From Saccharospirillum salsuginis (GTDB taxonomy: Bacteria > Pseudomonadota > Gammaproteobacteria > Pseudomonadales > Natronospirillaceae): a DNA stretch of 64,000 bases. Shown piece after piece: positions 6,274 to 13,160 of the stretch. The notes under the pieces are model-generated. The model did not search any database. It worked only from the letters and a program-made list of their open reading frames with translations, and was not told the origin of the DNA. A program made the translations under genes and the position numbers. The DNA lies in the NCBI RefSeq assembly GCF_014651855.1, contig NZ_BMXR01000004.1:150730-214729 (forward strand), written 5' to 3'. The first letter of the stretch is position 1. Each line of letters starts with the position of its first letter.

Positions 6274-7020
6274 CTATTTATTACAGTTTACTATTCCACT
6301 ACAATCAATATTTGGAAACGGCGAACCTGGATTATCATTTAAGTATAAATAATCTAAATTGTTTAAGTTATTGATTGTATTGGGTACAGTGCTTAATTGG
6401 TTATTATAAAGGTAAAGGTGAGTCAAACTCGTTAAATTACCTATACTGTTTGGTACAGTGCTTAATTGGTTATTATGAAGGTAAAGGTAAGTCAAATTCG
6501 TTAAATTACCTATACCGTCTGGTACAGTGGTTAGTTGGTTATAACGAAGGTGAAGGTAAGTTAAACTCGTTAAATTACCTATACTTTCTGGTACAGTGGT
6601 TAGTTGGTTATTATAAAGGTAAAGGTGAGTCAAACTAGTTAAATTACCTATACTTTCTGGTACAGTGGTTAGTTGGTTATTATAAAGGTTAAGGCTAGTC
6701 AAATTCGTTAATGATCCTATTTCTTCTGGAACTATTGTCAAGTTGTTATTATTCATATTCAAAGAAACTTGGTTACACCAATTATCAGAACTATAATTGT
6801 ATCCAGACCAAGAATTTAAAATATTTACCGTTTCGCTGGTGATGGCTCCATCATCCTCACATGTATCACCCGTATATTGATAAGGTTGGGTTTCACTTCC
6901 ACCCCCTAAGTTAATATCTTCAGAATATGGAAGTGTTTTTGATGGGGTAGGTATTTTTATATTGAATGTCGTGGCAAATGCTATTGGAAATAATGCCGCA
7001 ATAACCAAGAATTTTTTCAT
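6274..7020 (-). CDS. Secreted leucine-rich-repeat protein
   Basis: From the ATG at 7020 the protein has 248 residues and starts with a signal peptide (MKKFLVIAALFPIAFAT). The in-frame ATG 13 codons upstream would spoil that, and AAAGGC precedes the chosen one. After a spacer with two cysteines come about seven 23-residue repeats of the form LTSLTHLYLYNNQLTTVP with xxIGN. The C-terminus is NIDCSGIVNCNK, a likely disulfide cap. Such repeats form a curved protein-binding surface; the partner is unknown. At DNA level successive 69-bp units are nearly identical, so the repeat number can change by slippage or recombination. An extracellular or periplasmic recognition role is inferred from the signal peptide. 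Confidence 0.8.
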   Translation of the reverse strand: MKKFLVIAALFPIAFATTFNIKIPTPSKTLPYSEDINLGGGSETQPYQYTGDTCEDDGAITSETVNILNSWSGYNYSSDNWCNQVSLNMNNNNLTIVPEEIGSLTNLTSLNLYNNQLTTVPESIGNLTSLTHLYLYNNQLTTVPESIGNLTSLTYLHLRYNQLTTVPDGIGNLTNLTYLYLHNNQLSTVPNSIGNLTSLTHLYLYNNQLSTVPNTINNLNNLDYLYLNDNPGSPFPNIDCSGIVNCNK

Positions 7021-7271
7021 GATATTAGCCTTTTTATTTTTATCTTGGCATATTTTCATAAAAAGTAAATATTATGATATTAATGCTTAATTTAAAACGA
7101 GAGCATAACCAATGATTAAATTAAAATTAATCAAAGTATTAAAAAAATTTAATCAGAATATTAAATATTTTTAATCAAACACATTCCCAGTTTTTGCGTA
7201 TTTTAAAGGCTTATATATGAATTTTGACCAAAACTCCCTCTTATCTCTTTATACTTCTGATATGTAGGCTT

Positions 7272-7294
7272 CAGAACTATGCACAATAGTTCTG
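7272..7294. promoter_or_regulatory. Operator-like inverted repeat
   Basis: CAGAACTAT-gcaca-ATAGTTCTG, a perfect 9+9 inverted repeat. It is followed by a looser pair AATGAAC...GTTCATT. It stands upstream of the leucine-rich-repeat gene (minus strand) and of the non-coding region. Confidence 0.45.
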
Positions 7295-7397
7295 CTCATT
7301 AATGAACATTTTAAGTGGATAGGTTGTTCATTAAATTGAATGTGTAATGCTTTTTAACCTAACATTAATGTTCAGATTAAGTGTTTTAATGTCTCTA

Positions 7398-7457
7398 AAA
7401 CCCGCATTCCACCGTTACCCCCTATCACCCTTTCTGCGGCTCTACTATGCGGGTTTC
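7398..7457. repeat. Hairpin with the element's 19-bp repeat
   Basis: AAACCCGCAT (7398-7407) and ATGCGGGTTT (7447-7456) are complementary. The second is part of 7439-7457, exact reverse complement of 3520-3538 near attL. The motif therefore occurs three times on the element. Confidence 0.6.
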
Positions 7458-7701
7458 AGAAGTTTTTTTTAAAAAAATGAATCATTAATGAATACTCTGA
7501 GTATTCATAGGTTTGTCAAAAATGTTGATTTTATGGGATTTTTACAAAATTCTCTTTTTATATTCTTATATGAAGATTTTTTTAACAAAATAGATTTCAA
7601 GATTATGAAATTCACAAAAACAGAAATTCTTAACAAAAAAGATGCTTGTTTTCTTATAAATTTTCTTTTTACAAATATTCAGACAATAAAGGTTTCAGAT
7701 A

Positions 7702-7746
7702 AACAATTCTGAGAGTTGCTTCGCAACCCATCAGATTGTTTTTTTA
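7702..7746 (+). terminator. Terminator-like hairpin
   Basis: AACAATTCTGA pairs with TCAGATTGTT (one bulge), enclosing an inner GTTGC-ttc-GCAAC stem, followed by seven T. No clear gene precedes it; it could end a transcript entering from the 7.3-7.7 kb region. Confidence 0.5.
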
Positions 7747-7868
7747 TTGCGCTTCGCGCCTTTCTGAATTGATGATTGATGGCGTTTTTAATGCGATTTA
7801 AGGGCTTGTTTTAACTTACTTGACTGTTACCCCTTCTTTTTTGTTTTAACACGCGAGAAGGGCAAAAT

Positions 7869-7991
7869 ATGAAGCCACATGACCCATTGCCACGGTATTC
7901 AAATCAACAAACAACAGAAAATCTCCGATTTTCCTTTCAGAAATGCGCGAAGCGCTTAAACAGGTTAATGGACAGCTCGCCTGTCTATTAA
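7869..7991 (+). CDS. Possible 40-residue protein
   Basis: ATG at 7869, with AAGGG six bases before it, opens a 40-codon frame (MKPHDPLPRYSNQQ... ending SSPVY). It is hydrophilic and basic, with one cysteine and no recognisable motif. Its last codons and stop lie in the long hairpin 7959-7998. It could be a small element protein or a chance frame inside a structured RNA; composition alone does not settle it. Confidence 0.25.
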   Translation: MKPHDPLPRYSNQQTTENLRFSFQKCAKRLNRLMDSSPVY

Positions 7992-7998
7992 TCCTGTT
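7959..7998. repeat. Long imperfect hairpin
   Basis: AACAGGTTAATGGACAG and CTGTCTATTAATCCTGTT are complementary apart from one bulge and one mismatch, around a 5-base loop (CTCGC). No T-run follows, so a replication or RNA-structure role is more likely than termination. Confidence 0.5.
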
Positions 7999-8332
7999 AT
8001 TTGTAAAATTCTTTGTTCTCTCTCATTTTATTAATACGGCCAAATTATGATTTTGAGCGGTCAATTTATTGGCCGCTTTGATGTCATGATAAAAAAGAAA
8101 TTTTATAAAACCCAGAAATCAAGAAAACTATTAAGAAAATATTATCTAATAAGAAAGTTTTTCATTTTTGATATTTTCCAAAATATCGAAAACTAATAAG
8201 TGAAGAAATTTTGTTTTCAAAAAAATAGTAATTTAGTCATGTTCCTCGCCAAGGTTAAAAATGGGTCTAAATATATAAGAGGGTAGAAATCTCGATTTTT
8301 GTTGATTTTACAAGGAAAAACACGAATTGACC

Positions 8333-8459
8333 CTAATCGCTGTGATTAGAAAGTCTAATCGCTGTGATTAGAAAGTCTAATCGCTGTGATTAGAAAGTTA
8401 TTGTTTTTTGGATTAATTTCTAATTTGGTTTTTATAAAAAGTCTAATCATAGCGATTAG
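8333..8459. repeat. Iterons upstream of the replication gene
   Basis: Three perfect 22-bp direct repeats in tandem (8333-8354, 8355-8376, 8377-8398), each holding the hyphenated palindrome CTAATCGCTGTGATTAG. A fourth copy of the palindrome lies inverted at 8443-8459 (one base changed). The spacing of two helical turns and the position about 100 bases before a RepL-like gene fit initiator-binding iterons or an autoregulatory operator. There are no spacers of the CRISPR kind. Confidence 0.7.
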
Positions 8460-8562
8460 AGTTTTTTGTTTTTATTAGCAAAATACTAATTGGTTTTAAT
8501 TAGGTGTTGAAAAAAATATAGATTAGTGTATATATAAAATAATAAATAAAAATGAGGGCTAT

Positions 8563-9042
8563 ATGGAAAGAAAAAAGAAAGTAGTAAGGTCAATAGAAAA
8601 ACAAACGATTAATGAAGAAACTGGTGAAGTTAAGCAAAGTAGTAGAGAGAATATAGTTCACTTTCCAAGTGAACCACCTTACGTTAAACTCTATTTAGAA
8701 GATATAGAATATCTATATCAATTATCAAAAAATTCGCACCGCGTATTGTTCGAGTTAATTAAAAGAATGGACTATGAAGGATTGGTTGTTCTTAATTCGA
8801 GCATTAAAAAAGTAATAAGTTCACGAGTTGGTTATAGAACCGTTGCCAGCCTTGATAATTACATATCAAAAGAATTGATTAAAAAAGGTATCTTTAAAAG
8901 AGTAGATACAGGAGTTTATCAACCCAATCCGAACTTGTTTGGAAGAGGAGAGTGGAAGGATATTAAAAAGAAACGCGATGGTTGGATTAAGATAGATTAT
9001 AAAGATGGTGAAAGGGTTATCAAGAGCAGCCTTTCAAGTTAA
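8563..9042 (+). CDS. RepL-like plasmid replication protein
   Basis: A 159-residue protein with the layout of the RepL family of small plasmids. It opens with TINEETGEVKQ, followed by YVKLYLEDIEYLYQLSK, then a winged-helix region (VLFELIKRMDYEGLVVLN, SLDNYISKELIKKGIFKRV). The typical end is TGVYQPNPNLFGRGEWKDI. RepL proteins start replication of small plasmids; chromosomal-element homologues may act on the excised circle. It stands directly behind four iteron-like repeats, with a terminator after it, so it forms its own unit. AGGGC precedes the ATG. A purely regulatory winged-helix role remains possible. Confidence 0.7.
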   Translation: MERKKKVVRSIEKQTINEETGEVKQSSRENIVHFPSEPPYVKLYLEDIEYLYQLSKNSHRVLFELIKRMDYEGLVVLNSSIKKVISSRVGYRTVASLDNYISKELIKKGIFKRVDTGVYQPNPNLFGRGEWKDIKKKRDGWIKIDYKDGERVIKSSLSS

Positions 9043-9074
9043 TTAAAATATCTTTTGATATAATTTATAATCAA

Positions 9075-9098
9075 GCTCCCGTTAGGGAGTCTTTTTTT
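9075..9098 (+). terminator. Terminator of the RepL-like gene
   Basis: CTCCC-gtta-GGGAG followed by TCTTTTTTT, about 30 bases after the stop codon. Confidence 0.8.
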
Positions 9099-9291
9099 AT
9101 CCCCCTTCAATACGTTACTCATAAAATCGGACCCTTGCATTTTCAAAAAATATGATAATATGTCAGTGTACCGACTTTTTTTATTCGCCAAAATCGAAAA
9201 AGGTTTAATAAATAGGATTTTTGGTTTTTCTATTTAGTCGATACATGCGGTTTTTCAGGAACGTCAGTAACAAGCTATGGTTTCCGCCCCA

Positions 9292-9419
9292 CTTTTTGTT
9301 CCAAAAAGATGAGACTCCAACCGCTTGTAAACTTTAAAAAGTTTAATCAAATGAAAGACCCGGCGCATTTTCAATGCGTAAAATTGAACTAAAAATGCCC
9401 CCTCAGAGGGGTCAATTTT
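9292..9419. other. Hairpin cluster, candidate oriT
   Basis: Four inverted repeats follow each other in 128 bases just before the relaxase gene: CTTTTTG-ttc-CAAAAAG (9292-9308), AAACTT-taaa-AAGTTT (9329-9344), CGCATT-ttc-AATGCG (9364-9378), and AAAATTGA...TCAATTTT (9380-9419) with an inner CCCCT-cag-AGGGG. MobV relaxases nick at inverted repeats lying just upstream of their own gene, so this is the best place for the transfer origin. The remainder of 9099-9291 shows nothing I can name. The exact nick site cannot be read from the sequence. Confidence 0.45.
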
Positions 9420-9495
9420 ATTCAATTTAATGACAGAATATCGCATCGTTTTAATGTGTGTTTTGTCACCAATAATAATAAAAAATAGGTGGCAT

Positions 9496-11244
9496 ATGTC
9501 CCAGGTTTTAACATCAACAGCGCTTATGCGTATGGTCAATTTTACCGCTCGAAGTGTAATCGATATGGCTAAAATTGAAAGCAGTGTGGGCCATTCATTG
9601 CGCATGGAAAACACAGAAGAAAGACGTAAAGGTTTAGAGTGGGATAAGGATAAAACACACAGAGATTTGGTGTATATCCCTGAACTTTTTGGAGAGGAAA
9701 AAACATCATTAGATACATTTAACGAACAAGGGAAAAGGGATATTCAAAAGTACATTTTGGATCATGTTCATAAACTTCAACCGAGGACACCAGAAGACCT
9801 ACAAACAGAAATTGATGACCTCTTAAAGAAGATGAGAAAGAAACGTTCATCAATTAAAAAGTTTGCTAAACCATACCCAGATTTATACGAAAAATTAGTT
9901 CCATTGGTTGACAAGCAAAACGAAGAATTTTCAGAAGATGAACTAAACGAATGCATTGAATTGATTAAAAGTAGTGACATGAAGCGTGTTAATCAGCGTG
10001 TTAAATCCATACAGGATTATTTTGATTTGCACGTTCAAAGAGAAGCGCTCAAACAGCAAAGAAACGATAAAACGGCCATAAATAACGCGGTACTACAAGA
10101 GACAATATTAAAACTTCCAAGTACTCCTTTGGGTAAAGTGTCAAACGACTTTTTCATTGAAGCGTTGAAGAACTTTTATAGTGAATATTATCCAGACTAT
10201 TACATAAAAGCGATTTTCTTCCATGGGTCAGAAACTTACCCAGAAAAGGACGAAAAAGGCGATTTAACAGGGGAAGAACTGGGTGCACACAGTCACATCA
10301 TGGTAAACACAAGAAACGCCAAAACAGGCAAATATGACCTGTTGCAAGCACAGAAGAAAAAAGCGATTGACTACATATTAAACCACCCAGACGAGTTTCC
10401 AGATATCAATAAAGACCTTTTAAAACCTAACCTCATATTGCACAGAAGAAAACGAAAAAACGACGTATTACAACCATTAACTTCACAAGAAGCCAGAGAA
10501 AATAAAGAAATGAGAAGGGCTTTAAGTCGTATGGGTGAAGCACATCAAAAAATGATTTTTAGGTTCTTAAACAAGCAATTAAAGCCATACAGGATTAATG
10601 TTCAAAAAGTCGTTTATGACACTGATGAAAAACAAGAGAAAAAACGCAACATTGACAGAGAATCGAAACTCAGAAAATCAGAAAGAGAATTTAACTATCT
10701 CAATCAGAAAATCAGTGACTTGAAAGACGAAGCTAAATCAGCGAAAGAACAAAAGCGCGATGCATTAAAAGTATTGGAGCAGGCTGAAATACACACAAAA
10801 CAACTCAGTAATTACATTAAAATGAGAGAAGATAGTTTAGAACTCAGAGAAGACGAAATAAGGCGCTTAAATGAAGATTTTGACCAACGACTAAAAGAAG
10901 CACAAGAACAGCTTGAAAACAAGTATCCGTACTATTTCGAAAATGCTGAAACCATTGATAAGGCCGTTGAACAGGTTGAGGGAATGAAGGCCATGAGGGA
11001 CGTTGTAAACCGCGTAGAGAAAATAGCGGCTGATGATACCCATCCGCTTAAAAAAATGCACAGGAAAGCATACAGAGCCTCTAAGAGTTATCGCAGTGCA
11101 TTTGACTGGGCTAAAGGAAAATACTATGAGATATACAAGACCATAAAGGGCGAAGCCCACAAAAATGACCCATCTAATAAGCGTAAAAGCGTTATTAATT
11201 TCGTTTCTGATACTTTGAAAAACAGGCAGAAAAATAAACTTTAA
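9496..11244 (+). CDS. MobV-like mobilization relaxase
   Basis: From the ATG at 9496 (AGGTGG five bases before; upstream in-frame starts lack such a site) the protein has 582 residues. The N-terminus NFTARSVIDMAKIESSVGHS resembles motif I of Mob/Pre relaxases. FYSEYYPDYYIKAIFFHGSE followed by GAHSHIMVNTR (histidines about 265 and 267) corresponds to the metal-binding HxH motif. The region of about 385-475 is a long charged coiled coil, as in other MobV proteins. Such enzymes nick oriT and lead one strand into a recipient through another element's conjugation pore. About 15 extra residues lie between the FFHGSE and HxH segments compared with the compact HxDExTPHxH of plasmid Mob proteins, so the assignment is good but not perfect. 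Confidence 0.75.
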   Translation: MSQVLTSTALMRMVNFTARSVIDMAKIESSVGHSLRMENTEERRKGLEWDKDKTHRDLVYIPELFGEEKTSLDTFNEQGKRDIQKYILDHVHKLQPRTPEDLQTEIDDLLKKMRKKRSSIKKFAKPYPDLYEKLVPLVDKQNEEFSEDELNECIELIKSSDMKRVNQRVKSIQDYFDLHVQREALKQQRNDKTAINNAVLQETILKLPSTPLGKVSNDFFIEALKNFYSEYYPDYYIKAIFFHGSETYPEKDEKGDLTGEELGAHSHIMVNTRNAKTGKYDLLQAQKKKAIDYILNHPDEFPDINKDLLKPNLILHRRKRKNDVLQPLTSQEARENKEMRRALSRMGEAHQKMIFRFLNKQLKPYRINVQKVVYDTDEKQEKKRNIDRESKLRKSEREFNYLNQKISDLKDEAKSAKEQKRDALKVLEQAEIHTKQLSNYIKMREDSLELREDEIRRLNEDFDQRLKEAQEQLENKYPYYFENAETIDKAVEQVEGMKAMRDVVNRVEKIAADDTHPLKKMHRKAYRASKSYRSAFDWAKGKYYEIYKTIKGEAHKNDPSNKRKSVINFVSDTLKNRQKNKL

Positions 11245-11297
11245 AGGTTGTATTTAATGAGTGGCATGATTTAATAGTATCAAAAAAGAGGTAGGTT

Positions 11298-11465
11298 ATG
11301 CGCTCAGAAGAAATATTGGAGTTCTTTATTGCACAGGGAAAGGCAGAGAAAGTCCCTTTTTTTAATGGAACGCGATATTATACAAAATGGAGTGATGAAG
11401 ACGCTTACGTAATTTATCTTTCAGCAGTGATAGAAGAATTAAGAGATAAGATAACTGTTGACTAA
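11298..11465 (+). CDS. Small hypothetical protein, 55 residues
   Basis: ATG at 11298, with GAGGTAGG just before it, opens a 55-codon frame (MRSEEILEFFIAQGKAEKVP, then FFNGTRYYTKWSDEDAYVIY, ending DKITVD). It is acidic and soluble-looking, with no motif I recognise. It lies 53 bases behind the relaxase gene and before another small gene in the same direction, so it is probably co-transcribed with them. Codon use is AT-rich like its neighbours. Confidence 0.6.
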   Translation: MRSEEILEFFIAQGKAEKVPFFNGTRYYTKWSDEDAYVIYLSAVIEELRDKITVD

Positions 11466-11530
11466 AAATTAAACAGTGTTATATAGGTAACATCATACAA
11501 AACAAACAACGTATGATGGAGGGTAATGAT

Positions 11531-11800
11531 ATGGGTAAACTATCAGGAGTATCCTACGACGAGTTGTTTCATGATGCTTATTTTGCTTCAAGAATAGAAT
11601 TAGATGAAATATGTAGACTTCATGCAATTAATCCAGAGAATCACCCAGATTTGATTCATGAGATGGCCGAAGCTGTTGAAAATGGCGCATCACTGGAAAA
11701 GTGTTTTGAACGTATCCAATTGGCTGACGAATATCAGTATTTAAAAGGTTTAAAGAAAGGGCATTTTGGATCACAAACTAAAAAACACACAATACATTGA
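11531..11800 (+). CDS. Small hypothetical protein, 89 residues
   Basis: Start at the ATG at 11531 because GGAGGG lies seven bases upstream; the earlier ATG at 11513 has no such site. The acidic protein (SYDELFHDAYFASRIELDEI ... ENHPDLIHEMAEAVENG) looks helical; I do not recognise the family. It is last gene before a terminator and faces the integrase. It might be an accessory or directionality factor, but that is only position-based. Confidence 0.6.
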   Translation: MGKLSGVSYDELFHDAYFASRIELDEICRLHAINPENHPDLIHEMAEAVENGASLEKCFERIQLADEYQYLKGLKKGHFGSQTKKHTIH

Positions 11801-11804
11801 AATA

Positions 11805-11824
11805 AGGGGCATGCGCCCCTTTTT
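11805..11824. terminator. Terminator between the 89-residue protein and the integrase
   Basis: AGGGGC-atgc-GCCCCT followed by TTTT on the + strand. It overlaps the last bases of the convergent integrase gene. Confidence 0.8.
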
Positions 11825-13079
11825 ATATCATCTGTTCAGCAAGTATGATGGTTTTATTTTTATCATAGTAACGCTTAATCATTGCCTCTGATGTTCCACA
11901 ATTCTTAGCGATTAAATAACTCGCTTTTCCTTCCTTCAATTTTTGAGTTATAAACGTATGGCGAAATGAATAAAGAGTCTGGTTTTTTAGGTTTAAATTG
12001 CAGTTTTCTTCTAAAAATGTTCTATACTGTTGCCAGACTTTATCAAAATTGGGTTTGTTGTCATTATAGGCAAAAATAAACCTGTTTCTTTGAGATTTGG
12101 CAAGGTCAGATAATGGCTTAACAACGTAATCCGCTGATACTGTTTTAATGGCTGTATTTTGTAATTCTCTTATTGCATCATTGTTAATTATAACGTGTCG
12201 TGCATCGTCTTCTGTTTGCGTCTTTCCTGATTTAATTAAGAGTGTGTAAAACTGATTTTCATCAACACTGTGAAGAATAAATTCATTTTTATAAAACTGC
12301 GCATCTTTTTGTGTATGTAGTTTCAAATCGCCCCATTTTGAATTACATAATTCGTCTCCAGGTCGGCAGCCAGTAGCCACCATTAGGCGAATGAAGTGCA
12401 TAAACATGATGCGGCGTTGTTGTGCGTCTTTTCTATTTGTTGATTGAATAAAAGAACTTAAATTCTGATTGTCAAAAATAATATTCAATTCATCATCATA
12501 GAAAAAATTACGCGCTACTTGTTGGCGACGATGTTTGTTCAGAGATTTAGGGAATTTAGGTGCATCTTGGCGCTTAATCATTTTTTCAAAAATAGCGCGG
12601 TCAATGGCTGAATTAATAATGGTTTTTAAATTCTGAAAACGCGTGTAACCACAGGTTTTGTCTGTGTCAGACATATAAAAATCAAATATGTCTTTTTCGT
12701 GTAGTTCAGTAATATTTTTGTCTTCAAAAAATGGTTTTAACAGTGAGTCAATAAGATTAGCGTATTTCTTTGAGGTATCTGTATTTTTCTGAATATATTC
12801 TTCTTTTAATAAATCTAATATTTGATTGAATTTTACATAATTCTGAAAGACCGGAAGTCCTTTTTCTATGTCATTTTCAGTAGATAGATAGATTTTCCAC
12901 GCTTTCCGCGTTGCTTCTTTCTTGTCTTTCGTTTTTAGCGAGAACTGGCGCTTTTTGAAGGGAGTAGGGTGGTCGAAGTTGGAAAAATTGATGTAGATAT
13001 ACCAGTTGCCGCCTTCATACTGTGTATAGATGGCAAGGCCATCATCAAGCCTGATATACTCACCCTTTGAACCACTCAT
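11823..13079 (-). CDS. Tyrosine integrase of the element
   Basis: A 418-residue site-specific recombinase. The catalytic part shows arginine I at 239 (MVATGCRPGDEL), a lysine in LIKSGKTQ (283 or 286), YSFRHTFIT with arginine II at 373, and the nucleophile tyrosine, most likely 405, in MIKRYYDKN. Tyrosine 370 replaces the first histidine of the usual HxxR, and the later histidine is replaced by threonine 396 (NCGTSEAMI), a variant seen in one branch of proteobacterial integrases. The N-terminal 190 residues hold the arm- and core-binding domains. The gene starts 82 bases from the right att core, pointing inward. TTTTACAA sites directly in front of its start suggest that the integrase represses its own promoter. 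Confidence 0.93.
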   Translation of the reverse strand: MSGSKGEYIRLDDGLAIYTQYEGGNWYIYINFSNFDHPTPFKKRQFSLKTKDKKEATRKAWKIYLSTENDIEKGLPVFQNYVKFNQILDLLKEEYIQKNTDTSKKYANLIDSLLKPFFEDKNITELHEKDIFDFYMSDTDKTCGYTRFQNLKTIINSAIDRAIFEKMIKRQDAPKFPKSLNKHRRQQVARNFFYDDELNIIFDNQNLSSFIQSTNRKDAQQRRIMFMHFIRLMVATGCRPGDELCNSKWGDLKLHTQKDAQFYKNEFILHSVDENQFYTLLIKSGKTQTEDDARHVIINNDAIRELQNTAIKTVSADYVVKPLSDLAKSQRNRFIFAYNDNKPNFDKVWQQYRTFLEENCNLNLKNQTLYSFRHTFITQKLKEGKASYLIAKNCGTSEAMIKRYYDKNKTIILAEQMI

Positions 13080-13080
13080 C

Positions 13081-13100
13081 TTTTACAAACCTTTTTACAA
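13081..13100 (+). promoter_or_regulatory. Putative integrase arm-type sites, right end
   Basis: Two copies of TTTTACAA, at 13081-13088 and 13093-13100, matching the tandem pair at 3569-3588. They overlap the region just upstream of the integrase start. Confidence 0.6.
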
Positions 13101-13160
13101 CGGCTTTGCCGGTTGGTCTGAAAGGTGCGAGATAGAGCGGTTTTTGTCAAGTGGCAGTTA

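Larger units (their letters stand above)
7060..8562. other. Long AT-rich non-coding region with many inverted repeats
   Basis: Some 1.5 kb without a convincing gene. It contains a perfect 9-bp inverted repeat with 5-base spacer (7272-7294), several copies of TTAATGAACA in both orientations (7298-7376), the 19-bp repeat shared with the left end (7439-7457), and a palindrome TGAATACTCTGAGTATTCA (about 7490). It also holds two long hairpins (7702-7740, 7959-7998), the palindrome GATATTTTCCAAAATATC (8170-8187) and the iterons (8333-8459). A 74-codon open frame at 7488-7712 is low-complexity and probably chance. The density of symmetric sites just before a replication gene suggests an origin and its control region. 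Confidence 0.55.

Noticed and set aside
6375..6638. A repetitive 87-codon frame on the + strand
   Set aside because: It is the complement of the leucine-rich-repeat units and has no signals of its own.
7488..7712. A 74-codon frame in the non-coding region of the element
   Set aside because: Very AT-rich, low-complexity protein (phenylalanine, lysine, isoleucine, asparagine), no ribosome site, and it ends in a terminator-like hairpin. I regard it as chance.
8333..8398. Three tandem repeats as a possible CRISPR array
   Set aside because: Units are 22 bp, directly adjoining and without spacers; each contains a palindrome. No cas genes are near. Iterons fit better.
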